Source: Aquilaria yunnanensis
Taxonomy: Eukaryota; Streptophyta; Magnoliopsida; Malvales; Thymelaeaceae
Assembly (NCBI GenBank): GCA_039654915.1
Contig: CM077594.1
Location: 70,798,393-70,862,392, forward strand
DNA length: 64,000 bases
Direction: 5' to 3'
The notes beneath the pieces are model-generated. The model worked only from the letters and a program-made list of their open reading frames with translations, was not told the origin of the DNA and did no database searches. Made by a program: the position numbers and the translations under genes. This document shows positions 46,727 to 57,984 of the stretch, one piece after another (the first letter of the stretch is position 1; each line of letters begins with the position of its first letter).

Positions 46727-48290
46727 TACTTGCCTCATTTTACATACCCTACATGTACATGCATACATGCACTACATAATGCTCTTAACTTAGCTAAATA
46801 CACACCCTAAGTTACAGGAGTGCCTAAGACACAATGGACTCCAGAAACAGGATGTTGGATAACTATTGCATAACACAATAAGCACCATCCCTAACATGCC
46901 AAATGTGCTCTTAAAATCTCCATACTTTGCAGATCATAACTAGACACATGGAAGTTCATGTACCTAAAATTTTAGATTAAAAATCAAACCACAAAGGTCA
47001 GTTTGAATGTGATCTTTCTATTGGACCTGAAATGGCATATTTGAGGGGAGTAAGTTTCAGTGTGAAACTTAATCAAGGAAACACTTGGTTTCTTAAGGAA
47101 ATATGACCCTCATTAAAACTTGCATCCAAAAACACTAAAACATAAAACCATAATGCATATATATAAGATATAGCAACAAAATGCAGCAGCCATTCACAAA
47201 CAACAAACATATGAAATGCGGCAGCAACAGAAACCATAGGTTAGTCCATAGAACATACAACAAACTGAAGTAAATCACTATGGCAACCTTCTTCAAGCTA
47301 ATGCTTAGTCTTAGGAGAGTTATAACACTAGTTAGCACTAACGTTGGGCTCTAGAAACCCTCTCTTCATTGCCATCACTGTGCAGTTCACACTAGGTCAC
47401 AAAAGCTGCAATAATTGTACTCCCCTCACTAAGCTTGGTTCATCAAGCTCATGGCTCTCTTCCAAGCATATCCCTAGCTCCATGGATGCTTGAAAATATA
47501 GTAAACAATTGATAAAAGCAAGAGATCCCTTACCTTGATGGGTATGCTAAAATTGGAGCTTGATCCTAACTACTCCCAAGCAATAGCACCAAATAGCTTC
47601 CAATTGTGCTTCCTTGACTTCAATTACAAGTAGTTTTGAGTTTGAAGGTATGGTGGCTATGGAGGAAGTGTGGAGGAGGGTGGGCTGCATCCCTTGGATG
47701 TTATGGCTGAATATGACAGAAGAAAGGTCCTCTTTACTACTTAAATGGTCAAAAGTACACTAAACTCACTTAAGTAGTCTTAACCTTGTCTTATGTCATT
47801 TTCCTTGCTACAAGACTATGGTTTTTTAGTCGTAATGTCTTGGCCCACATTTGACCATCCTTATCTTGCTTTAGTAGCCCTCCTTAGGAGGGATAAGTCC
47901 ACAATTTCACCATTTGACTTAAGCCAAAGACATACACATCTTAAGGCCTGCGTTAGGACAATCAAGTGCTTTATGCCTTTTTGTGTTTTCTTTGTCCTTA
48001 GTTGTCTTCCATAAGCAATTGGTTCTCCAATAAGTATTTCATGCCATTCATATCCTTCTCATATAACTCTCCAAATCTCTTTTGTGAAAGTTTTGCAATT
48101 CAGTACCAAAATTTCCAAATTCTTACAAAAAAGTCCATAGCTTGCTTGACAAAGAATCAATTCTTAAGGTGTTTCTTAGTGGCCAAGTTACCAACTTGGA
48201 ACACTTTCAAGGAGTTGTTGATCATGGCTTTTAACCCCCCACACTTCAATCACTATGATGAGAATTACACAATATAATGGGTTTTGACCT
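46727..48290 (-). repeat. Partial 3' LTR of element Y
   Basis: It is collinear with the LTR at 62033-64000 from TACTTGCCTCATTTTACATAC onward, up to the AATCACTATGATGAGAATTACAC block near the LTR start. The left part is missing because of X; the extreme TGTTACCACC end has been replaced by repeats. Confidence 0.82.
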
Positions 48291-48363
48291 AACTATGATG
48301 ACAATCACTATGACGAGAATCATTATAATGATGTTAATCCCTATGATGAGAATCACTATAATG
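48291..48363. repeat. Short tandem array derived from the Y LTR start
   Basis: About five 15-18-bp variants of ACTATGATGAGAATC follow one another. The same 15-mer occurs once, at 48251-48265, in the ordinary LTR sequence, so the array looks like local slippage at the LTR/pol junction. Confidence 0.7.
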
Positions 48364-49750
48364 CTTTGTGTCCAACAGACACTTCTTAAGTATACTGATG
48401 TGAAAAACATTATGAACACTTGACATGCTTAGCAATAGAGCTAACCTATTTGCTACCTTGCCAACTCTACCCAAGATCTCATATTGACCAATATATCTTT
48501 GATCTAACTTGGTTCTTCTACCAAATCTGGTGGTGCCTTTGGTTGATGCAACTTTCAGCCAAACATTGTTACCAACCTCAAACTCCAAGTCTTTCATTCT
48601 TTTATTCACATAGGTTGTGGCTCTTTCATTGGCTGTGTTTAATCTTTCTTGAATCTTTCTGATCTTGGCAGTAGTTTCCTCGAGAATTTTGAGACCTAAC
48701 TCTAGCCTATCTGAGGCTTCCACCCAATAGTGGGGTGTTATGCACCTTCTTCCATATAATTCTTCATAAGGTGCCATGCCAATGGTGCTCTAATAACTAT
48801 TATTGTATGAGATGGCAAATGTTGATCCCATTCACCCAGGAAATCCAACACACAGCTCCTGAGCATGTCTTACAATATCTATATCACTCTTTTAGTTTGC
48901 CCATCAGTCTAAGCGTGATAAGCAATACTCCCGTATATTTTGGTACCTAGTGTTTTGTGAAAAGCACTCCGAAATCGAGCTGTAGATCTTGGATCTCTAT
49001 CAGATATAATGGAATATGGTAATCCATGTATCCTCACTATCTCTTGGATATACATCTGAGCCAACTTCTCCAGAGAATCTGTGAGTTTCATTTGTAAGAA
49101 GTGGCCATATGGTTAGCCTATCCATAATGACCTAGATTGTCTCATGCCTTAATCTGGTCATAGACAACCCAGTCAAAAAGCCCATGGTTATGCTACCCCA
49201 ATTCCTCAATAGTATAGGTAGAGACTATAGGGTACCAGTTGGCTTCTAGCGCTCTACCTTTACCCCTTGGCATGTGGCACATTTGGAGATATAAGTAACT
49301 ATGTCTTTCCTCACATTTGGCCACCAAAAGTGAGTCCTCAAGTCTTTATATATTTTCTCACTTCCTAGATGGATGTTCAACTTGCTTGTGTGAGCTTCTT
49401 CAAGTATTTCAACCTTGAGCTTTAGTCCTTTAGGAATATAGATTCAGTATGTGAAGTACAGTAATCCTTGCCCGTAGGCAAATGATTCATACAAAGAACC
49501 TTTTTCCTCCCATGATATCCTTTTGAATTTAGGATCTATCTTTTGTGCCTTTCTAACCTCCTCAATCTATTCTGATTGGATTGTCAATGCATAGATTTGG
49601 GCTTCCTCCCACTTACGCCATTTATGCCATAGACATACTAGACTATTCTGCTCATCATGATCAGCTATGGATCCTCCTTTTAGAAGACCCGTGTACCTCC
49701 TGCTCAAGGCATCTGCTACTAGATTGCCTCTGCCCTATGTGTACTCCATA
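48364..49750 (-). pseudogene. Integrase of element Y
   Basis: The 3' part is a good 147-codon frame (48777-48334): YEELYGRRCITPHYW, VEASDRL, the RKIQERLNTANERATTYVNK helix, LKVASTKGTTRFG and the SVHNVFHISILKKC end. This is the integrase C-terminal (GPF/Y-type) domain. Before it, 49091-48909 holds SDRDPRSTARFRSAFHK with the second catalytic Asp. The zinc-binding part lies about 49440-49250. Frame breaks separate the blocks, and the frame ends in repeat sequence where the chromodomain should follow. Confidence 0.85.
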
Positions 49751-50930
49751 CTGTAGTCATAGTCCTTGATGTACTCTAACCATCTCCTTTGAATCATGTT
49801 CAACTATTTCTGAGTAAACAAGTATTTTAGGCTCTTATGGTCAATGCAGATCACAAAGGAACTACCCATCAAGTAATGTCTCCATTGCTTCAAAGCAAAA
49901 ATCACTACTGCAAACTCTAGGTCATGGGTAGGATAATTTTGCTCATAGGGTCTCAACTGCCTTGACCCATAAGCATTGACATTTCTATCTTGCATAAGTA
50001 CATAACCTAAACGAGATCTAGATGCATCTGTATAGGTGATGTGGGGCTTACTTGGATCAGTAAGATTCAATACTAGGGCTTCAATCAACCTCTACTTGAG
50101 CTCCTGGAAACTCTTTTCACACTTTTTATTCTACTCAAATCTTTTACCCTTCTTCATCAGATAAGTAAGAACTGAAGCAATCATCGAAAAGCCTGATACA
50201 AATCTCCTATAGTATCCAGCTAATCCTAGGAAACTTCTGATTTCCTTCACAGTCTTTGGTCTTTCCCTTTCTCGCATTGCCTTGACCTTTTCATGGTCTT
50301 CCTTAAGGCCTTGTGCATCTATGATGTGTCCTAGGAAAGACACTTCCCTTATCCAAAATTCACACTTGGATAACTTGGCATAAAGCTAATGTTCCAACAG
50401 AGTCTTTAAGACAATCTTCAGATGATGTTCATGTTTATTTTCATCCTTGGAATACACTAAGATGTCATCAATGAACACAACCACAAATCTGTCTAGATGT
50501 GGTCTGAACACCCTGGCCATCAAGTCCATGAAAGTAGCTGGGTCATTAGTCAAACCAAATAGCATGACTGTGTACTCATAATGCCCATATCTGGTCCTGA
50601 ATGTAGTCTTAGGAATATCATCTTCCTTTACTTTCAATTGGAAGTATCCAGATCTCAAATCTATCTTGGAGAAGATCTTAGCTCCCTTGAGTTGATCAAA
50701 TAGATCCTCAATCCTAGGGAGTGGATACTTGTTCTTGATAGTCACTGCATTAAGCTTCCTATAGTCAATGCACAGTCTTAAAGATCCATCCTTCTTTTTC
50801 ACAAAGAGAACAGGAGCTCCCCATGGTGAAACACTTGGCCTTATGAACCCTTTTTCAAGAAGTTCATCAAGTTGTTTCTTGAGCTCATTCATCTCTATGA
50901 TTGGCATTTTGTAAGAAGGTATAGCTTCTG
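49751..50930 (-). pseudogene. Reverse transcriptase and RNase H of element Y
   Basis: Reverse transcriptase (50907-50386) shows [65 protein letters not shown] and an intact active site [13 protein letters not shown]. After a frame break, 50343-50131 has [13 protein letters not shown] and [18 protein letters not shown], and 50088-49804 has the RNase H start [49 protein letters not shown] and [13 protein letters not shown]. Motif by motif this is the best preserved gypsy RT in the window, but stops between the blocks prevent a polyprotein. Confidence 0.9.
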
Positions 50931-50931
50931 G

Positions 50932-51250
50932 TTACAGCTTGATTTCAAACTCAATCTCCCTTGGTGGAGGAATACCTGGTAGGTCTTTAGAAAAGACTTC
51001 TAGAAACTCTCTCACTACAGGTATTCTGTCCACATCTTTTTCACAATGCAATTCATTCAATGCATAACAATAATCATGCTCAGATATCACTGGTATCTCA
51101 TCTAATACCTCCAGTTCCATGCCATGCATTTCATACACTAATTCCTTATAATTCACTAATGCATGCACTTCACCATCAGGCAATGTGATTTCCCTCTTAC
51201 CACAATCAATTCTTATGTTATGCATAGCAAGCCAATTCATACGTAGTTGT
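50932..51250 (-). pseudogene. Protease-RT linker of element Y, protease core deleted
   Basis: The frame 51261-50932 starts close to NWLAMHNIRIDCGKREI, the sequence that follows the retropepsin domain, and continues to EVLDEIPVI and FPRE-like residues before RT. In Z the same point is preceded by the protease. Here it is joined directly to gag near 51250, so the gag C-terminus, zinc knuckle and protease core are deleted. Confidence 0.78.
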
Positions 51251-52250
51251 AACTGGTCCAAAAGGTCTTACAGCCTTTCTGATATCTGACCTTAGGCCTT
51301 TGACAAATCTTTTGGCCTTTAACTCCTCCAGTCCATGATATTGAGGAGCATACCTTACCAACTGATTGAATTTGTGCTCAAACTCTAAGACACTGAGGTT
51401 GTCTTGCCTTAGAGCATCAAATTCAGCTTGCTTCATATCCTTGATAGCGTCACTAATGTACTGCTCCTAAAACAACTGGGTGAACTCTGGCCCAATCATT
51501 TCCATGTCTTCTCCTGGCCTTCTACCCTCTGGACAGCATATCTATCTCTGGTGCTCCTTCACCATATCTCTTCATTGCCTACCAGATTGTAGGTAACCAG
51601 TGGCACTCTCTTGGTGGAGCTGAGTGGCATCCTCGCAAACATTTTTTCAATGAAGATTAACCACTCCTCCACTTTCTCTGGCCCAGCTCTTCCATTAAAT
51701 TGTGAAGGTCTTAGGCCTTGAAACCTCTCTAACAGTCTGACCTCACTAGGCCTTCTAGATCCTCTGATCTATGTCTCCTAGATCTGTGAGAGCCGTTTAT
51801 ATGGTGATGCTCTCTATGATCTCTCTACCTTCTCCTAGATCTTCTCTCATGGCCATCCTCAATCTCATTTGTAGTAAAGGAATGGTCATAGACTGAGGGA
51901 TTGGTCCTTCATACCTGACCAATCTTAGACCTTAGTCTTCTTCTTATTGGATTTCTCCTATCCTCATCTTCCTCCTCAACAGTTTCATTATTTGTGTCTT
52001 CCAAGCTTCCAGAAGGAACATATTCAAATGTGTTCTTAGTATCCTCTTCTGGTTGCTACTGTGCATCCTGAACTAGTTCTGCTAGAGCTACTTAGACTCC
52101 CTGCTATTGTGCTTGAATCAGCCTCATTAAGTTTCCATTGATTAGAGCTAAGTTCCTCTAAAGCTCTAACCAAACCTGAGGCACTTTAGGGTTTGGTACC
52201 CCTGTTGTCCCTGATTCCCTCTATTCTATTGATTTCTTTGTTGCCTAGAG
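51251..52250 (-). pseudogene. gag: gag of element Y (C-terminus deleted)
   Basis: The minus-strand frame 51436-51218 reads EFDALRQDNLSVLEFEHKFN, QLVRYAPQYHGLEELKAKRF and VRPFGP, the gag core in a better state than in Z. Toward 52250 the N-terminal arm is recognisable only by nucleotide similarity to Z (30240-30770) and carries stops. The frame switches to protease-RT linker at about 51250 without the zinc knuckle. Confidence 0.82.
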
Positions 52251-53231
52251 TCAGTAGGAAGTACATGGGTCTTCTGAAAGGAGGATCCATAACTAATTAT
52301 GATGAGCAGAATAGTCTGCTATGCCTATTGCATAAGTGGCATAAGTGGGAGGAAGCCCAAATCTACAAATTGACAATTTAATCTAGATGGATTGAAGAAG
52401 CCAGAGTGGCACAGGAGACAGATCCTAATCTGGAAAAGATTTTAGGACAGGAAAAAGGTTCATTGTATCAATCTGTTGCCTGCAAGCAAGGATTACTACA
52501 TTTCAAGAACCACATCTATGTGCCTAAAAAAGCAAAGCTCAGGGACAAAATACTTGACGAAGCTCACACAAGCAAGTTAAACATCCATCTAGGAAGTGAG
52601 AAAATGTATAAAGACTTGAAGACTCATTTCTGGTGGCCAAATATGAAGAGAGATATAACTACTTTTGTCTCCAAATGTGCCACATGACAGAGGATAAAGG
52701 TAGGGCACCAGAAGCCAACTAGTACCCTAGAAACTCTACCTATACCAGTGAGGAAGTGGGGCAACATAACCATGGACTTTTTCACTGGGTTGCCTATGAC
52801 CAGATTAAGGCATGCTACAATCTGGGTCATTGTGGATAGGCTAACCAAACCTGCCCACTTCTTACCTATGAAACTCACAAACTTCTTGGAGAAGTTAGCT
52901 CAGATATATGTCCAGGAGAGAGTGAGACTACATGGGGTGCCAGACTCCATTATATCTGATAGAGATCAAAGATTTACATCTCAATTTTGGAGTGCTTTTC
53001 ATAAAGCACTAGGAACCAAAATCCACCTAAGTACTGCTTATCATCCTCAGACAAATGGGCAATCTGAAAGGGTGATAAATATATTAGAAGACATGCTCAG
53101 GAGCTGTGTGTTGGATTTCAAAGGTGAATGAGACCAACACTTGCCATCGGTGGAATTCTCCTATAACAATAGTTACCAAAGTACCATTGGCATGGCACTT
53201 TATGAACCATTATATGGAAGAAGGTACATGA

Positions 53232-54646
53232 TGATGGGTTTCGGGAGCCAAACAGCGCAGCGGAATTTAACTGAAACCCTCCAGGATCCAAGTGAAACAG
53301 GGTAAACTAGGTGTTCAAAAATTTTCATACCTAATTTTCGGCTGAGATCTCTCACTCAACTGTAGAGTCAAATCACAAAACCTGAACAGTTGACGTGTTC
53401 AGGCTCTCTATGGTATCCACACGAGCCTCTCAGGATCACCATGCTTGCACCACGTCCCGGCAGATGCATTTCTCTTGCGCTCGCAGTGCTAGCTTACGTC
53501 CTCCAAGTAATTACAAGAGAAGAGTGTGGCTATCCTTTTGGGAGGCTAGGGCAAGGAGACCTGCAAATTTCTCACTAGAAGTTGTATTTATAGTGAGACT
53601 CAACTTCCAGGCCTAATAGGTTTCAAAGCCCTAATCCAATTAGGCTTTAATTTTGGGCTTAATAATGGCTCAGCTCTTGGGCTCATTATTAATACGAAAT
53701 TAAAGTGAAACCATGACCCAAATAATTAGCCCATGCACTCTAATGATCCAAATAGCTCTATGTGTGTGACCTAATAGGCTCTTATCACGTTGGCAATGAT
53801 CATAAATCACATTTTTTATCATAAGCAATGAGCGGTGTCTAGCAACACATCACTGCTACCCAAGTGACAAGATTGTCGATGATTCGACTAAGCCTTTATG
53901 ATCATCACTGATATATGCCATTGTCCCTTTGTCCAAGATATCAAGACTAAGCACGAGACATGGAATGTGCCACTCTCGTATAGCCCAATCTTCGGTTTCT
54001 TGATTACTGAGTAAACCAACTTAAAATGATGACATTGATATCATATATCAACTCATCCGAGCATGGCCATGCATTTTCTAAGTCTCACTCTATCAAGGGG
54101 CCCGAAGATATCACTCCCGTTACATAGGAAGGACAAATCCCTTCTTGATCATAGAAATCCATCCGCATGATATGTGACATACCCAATGACCTCCTTCAAG
54201 TTCACTCAGTTACGAGCAACGAAGGAAAGTATCAAAGTATGTGACTCACATGTAGGGAACCTTGATGATCTTAGGTCGAAGGACTACATATACCTTGATC
54301 ACTATGAGAATCACTTATGACACTCATACAACGATCCATGTAGTGTTCTCATGGTGGGTCGGTCTAGTACACAAGTTCTCCAACTTGTACCCATATGTAG
54401 ACTACATATCTCATATTAGTCTCCACATATGCTAGTTGTTATGTATTATTGCAACCCACTCCATAATAATACTAGACTAGGGACGTTTAAGAATATCATT
54501 ATTCTAGGGTTACAATTATGTTTGTTAAGTTACGCAGAAACAAAACAACAAACATAATTGCTGGATTAATGCCTTAATAAAATATCATGACTCAATGTGC
54601 AAAAATACAATCATCTCATGATTGGCTTTTGGGCACAACACTAACA
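53232..54646 (-). mobile_element. Copia solo LTR E, TSD CATGA
   Basis: A 1,415-bp LTR in reverse orientation starts TGATGGGTTTCGGG (one change from TGTTGGG) and ends CACTAACA. CATGA occurs at 53227-53231 and 54647-54651, and the integrase frame is continuous across it (RRRYM...MTPHCW). TATAAATA is reversed at 53585-53592. Confidence 0.95.
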
Positions 54647-55263
54647 CATGACACCGCACTGTTGGGTGGAAGCCTCAGACAGGCTAAAGCTGAGTCCCAA
54701 AATTATTGAAGAGACAACTGCCAAAATCAAGAAAATTCAAGAAAGATTAAAGGCAGCCAATGAAAGGACCATAACCTATGTGAACAAAAGAAGGAGAAAC
54801 TTGCAATTTGAGGTCAGTGACAATGTTTGGCTGAAAGTTGTACCAACCAAAGGCACTGTCAAATTTGGCAAAAGAACCAAGTTAGCTCTAAGATATATAG
54901 CTCCTTATGAGATCTTGGACAAAGTTGGCAAGGTAGCATGCAGGTTAGCTCTACCGCCAAGCATGTGAAGTGTTCATATTGTTTTTGACATCAGTATGCT
55001 TAAGAAAGGCCTATTGGACACAAAGCATGCTATTGTAGTGGAAGACCTACAGTTGGAACCTAACTTGACATATGAAGAGAAACCTATAGCAATCTTAGCC
55101 AATGATACCAGAAAGTTAAGAAACAAACTTATTCTCATGCTTAAAGTTTAGTGGTCACACCACCCTAAAAGTAAAGCAACCTAGGAAATTGAAAAAGATC
55201 TTATGGAAAGATATCCTGAAGAATGCCCAAAGCTAAATGCTGTTTTAGAGGACCAAAATTTTT

Positions 55264-55276
55264 AAGGGGGGAGGAT
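55264..55276 (+). promoter_or_regulatory. Polypurine tract of element U
   Basis: AAGGGGGGAGGAT immediately precedes the LTR start TGTTACC. The same context, degraded, is seen at 4805 in W. Confidence 0.85.
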
Positions 55277-55910
55277 TGTTACCACCTCACAAAAATGGGA
55301 GAATTACAAGTGTGTCCTAATGGCAAAAAACCATTATATTGTGTAATTCTCACCACAGTGATTGAAGTGTGGGGGGTAAAATGCATGATTAACACCTCCT
55401 TAATAGTGTTCCAAGTTGGTAACTCGGCCCCCAAGAGAAGCCTTCAAGCGACCTATGGACTTTTTCGTAAGATTTTGGAAATTTTGGTACTCAATTGCAA
55501 AACTTGCACAAAAGAGATTTGGAGAGTTATGGGAAGGAAATGAATGGTATGAAAGTGCTATTAGAGGGCCAAATTACTCATGGAAGACAACTAAAGACAA
55601 AGAAAACACAAAAATGCATAAATGACCTAAGTGTTCTAATGTAGGCCTTAGGACGTTTATGTTTTTGGCTTAAGTCAAATGGAGCAATTTGGAGTTTTCC
55701 CACCTAGGGAGGGGCGACTATGGCTTGTAAATGGGTCAAAAAAAGTTCGGCACATGTGTACCAATGAGTTTAAGAGAAGAAAGCCATAATTAGTAACAAG
55801 GAAAATGATATAAAGTAGGGTTAAGCTTGTTTAAGTGTGTTTTGTGCCCTTCAGCTCATTCAAGGCAATTTAAGTGGACACTTCACTTATCTCTCTCCTA
55901 TTTTTTTCCT
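55277..55910 (+). repeat. Start of the 3' LTR of element U, cut by a second LTR
   Basis: A 634-bp LTR start runs from TGTTACCACCTCAC to TTTTTTTCCT. The next base starts another copy of the same LTR, so an LTR has been inserted or recombined into this one. The remaining 1.8 kb is not seen to the right within the window. Confidence 0.85.
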
Positions 55911-57984
55911 TGTTACCACCTCACAAAATGGGAGAATTACAAGTGTGTCATAATGGCTAAAAACCATTATGTTGTGTAATTCTCACCATAGTGATTGAAG
56001 TGTGAGGGGTAAAAGGCATGATCAGCACCTCCTTAAAAGTGCTCCAAGTTGGTAACTTGGCCCCCAAGAAAAGCCTAAAGGATTGCTTGTTTGACAAGCA
56101 TCCTATGGACTTTTTTGTAAGGTTTTGGAAATTCGGGTACTCAATTGCAAAAATCTCATGAAAGAGACTTGGAGAGTTATGGGAAGGATATAAATGCTAT
56201 GAAAGTGTTATAGGAGGACCAAATTACTCATGGAAGACAAGTTTGGAAAAAGGAAACACTAAAGGCAATAAGGACCTAAATGTCCTAGTGTAAACCTTAA
56301 GGTGTTCAAGCTTTTGACTTAAGTCTAAGGGTCGAATTATGGGGTTAGCCCACCATGGGGGTGGCAGCCAAGACTTGATAATTAGTCAAAAATGTTGGGC
56401 ACATGTGTACCAATGAGTTTAAGACAAAGAAACCATAATTAGTGAGAAACAAAATGACATAAAGCAAGGTTAAGCTTGTTCAGTGTGTTTTGTGCCCTTA
56501 GGCTCATTTAAGGCCATTTAAGTGGCCAAATCACTTATCGCTCTCTCATTTTCATCCTCCCCTAGCCCAAGAACACAGCCATACTTCCTCCATAGCCACC
56601 AGACCTTCAAACTTGCAATTGATTGAAATTGAAGGCAAAAGGAAGCAATTGGAAGCAAACTAGAGCTATTTCTTGGATACTTCAAGGATCAAGCTTGATT
56701 TTCAGCCTACCCACTTTGGTAAGGGTTCTCTTGCTCTCACGGGTTGTTTTCTATATTTTCAAGCAACCATGGAGCTAGGGCTAAGCTTGGAAGAGAGCCA
56801 TGAGCTTGATGAACCAAGCTTAGTGAGGGGAGTGCACTTATTGAAGGTTTTGTGACCTAGTGTGAAGTGCACAATGATGGCAGTAAAGTGAGGGTTTCTA
56901 GAGCCCAAAGTTTGTACTAACTAGTGTTAAAATCCTGCTAAGACCAATCATTAGCTTAAGGAGGGCTGCCATAGTGATTTGGTCTTGTTTATTATGTGTT
57001 TTATGGACTAACCTATGATATATGTTGCTGCCACATTTCATGTGTTTGTTTTTTGTGTTTGCCTGCTGCATTTGGTTGCTATATCTTGTATATATGCATT
57101 ATGGTTTTTTATTAGTGTCTTTGGATGCAGGTTTTAATGATGGTTACATTGCCTATTGAATCTAAGTGCTACCCTTACTAAGTTTCTCAATGAAACTTAC
57201 TCCCCTCAATTCTGTCATTTCAGGTCCAGCTGAAAGATCACCTTCAAACTAACCTTTGTGGTTTGAGTTTCAGTCTGAAATTTCAGATACTTGAACTTCC
57301 ATATGTCTAGTTATGATCTGGAAATTTTGGTGATTTTAGGAGCACATTTGGTATTTTTAATGGTGGTACTTATTGTGTTGTGCAGCAGCTGTCCAGCATC
57401 ATGTTTTTGGAGTCCATCGTGTCTCAGGACCTCCTGTAACCTAGGGTGCGTATTTAGCTGAGTTAAGAACATATTGTAGTGCATGTATGCATGTAAATGT
57501 TGTGTCTGTAAAATGAGACAAGTATGTGAACATTTGAGTAATGTTTTGGCTATGTAAGTGATGTTGTGCAAAGCTGCCTAAGTGTGAATGATGGGCTGCT
57601 TACTTGTAAATTCTGTTTTGGCCACATAAAGTTGTTAAAAGAAAGAGAATGTAATTCCTATGTGTAATGGACATATATGGGATAGCCTTGTAGGGATTTC
57701 CCCTTGTGAATGAAGTGTTTGCATGGTTTGCAAAAATTGCATGGGCAAAATGGTCCAAAAGTTGCCAGAATTTTGACTCTGGACCTAAAGTTTAATATCT
57801 CCCTGTGTAGAATGAATCTTGGTATGAAATTTTGAAAAACCTAGAGAACATCTAGAGGTTTAACTGGGATTTTGAATTTCTGGATTTAGAGCGCTGTAGC
57901 CAAAGATATGACGTTGCAAAGTTGGTGAAGTTACTGTTCATTTGGTCAGAATTTTGTAACCAACTTAAAAAATCCATAAGTTGG
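55911..57984 (+). repeat. Second, longer LTR copy of the Tekay/Del-like family, right end truncated
   Basis: It begins TGTTACCACCTCAC and is collinear with W's LTR to CCATAAGTTGG at 57984, where similarity stops about 430 bases before the expected GGGTAACA end. The sequence that follows belongs to something else. Confidence 0.87.

Larger units (their letters stand above)
46727..52250 (-). mobile_element. Element Y: Tekay/Del-like Ty3/gypsy fragment
   Basis: On the minus strand it has gag (52250-51251), the protease end, RT, RNase H, integrase (to about 48364) and part of the 3' LTR (48290-46727). The 3' LTR is cut by X. The chromodomain and the start of the LTR are missing and replaced by a small repeat array. 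At about 52250 it meets plus-strand pol U head to head. Y is the closest relative of Z in the window. Confidence 0.8.
52251..55276 (+). pseudogene. Element U: plus-strand gypsy pol fragment (integrase and chromodomain), split by copia solo LTR E
   Basis: At about 52250 the strand changes. KYMGLLKGGSITNYDEQ and LLCLLHKWHKWEEAQ give the RNase H-integrase linker. The zinc-binding part is [28 protein letters not shown], then CAT and a TGA at 52686. The core (52748-53131) has FFTGLPMTRLRHATIWV, SDRDQRFTSQFWSAFHK and TAYHPQTNGQSERV, with both Asp positions and the NGQ motif readable. After E, 54648-54968 continues with PHCWVEASDRLKL, the C-terminal domain, and then the chromodomain to DQNF (55262). 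Stops interrupt it at several points. It is the most complete integrase of the window and lacks everything upstream of RNase H. Confidence 0.88.
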
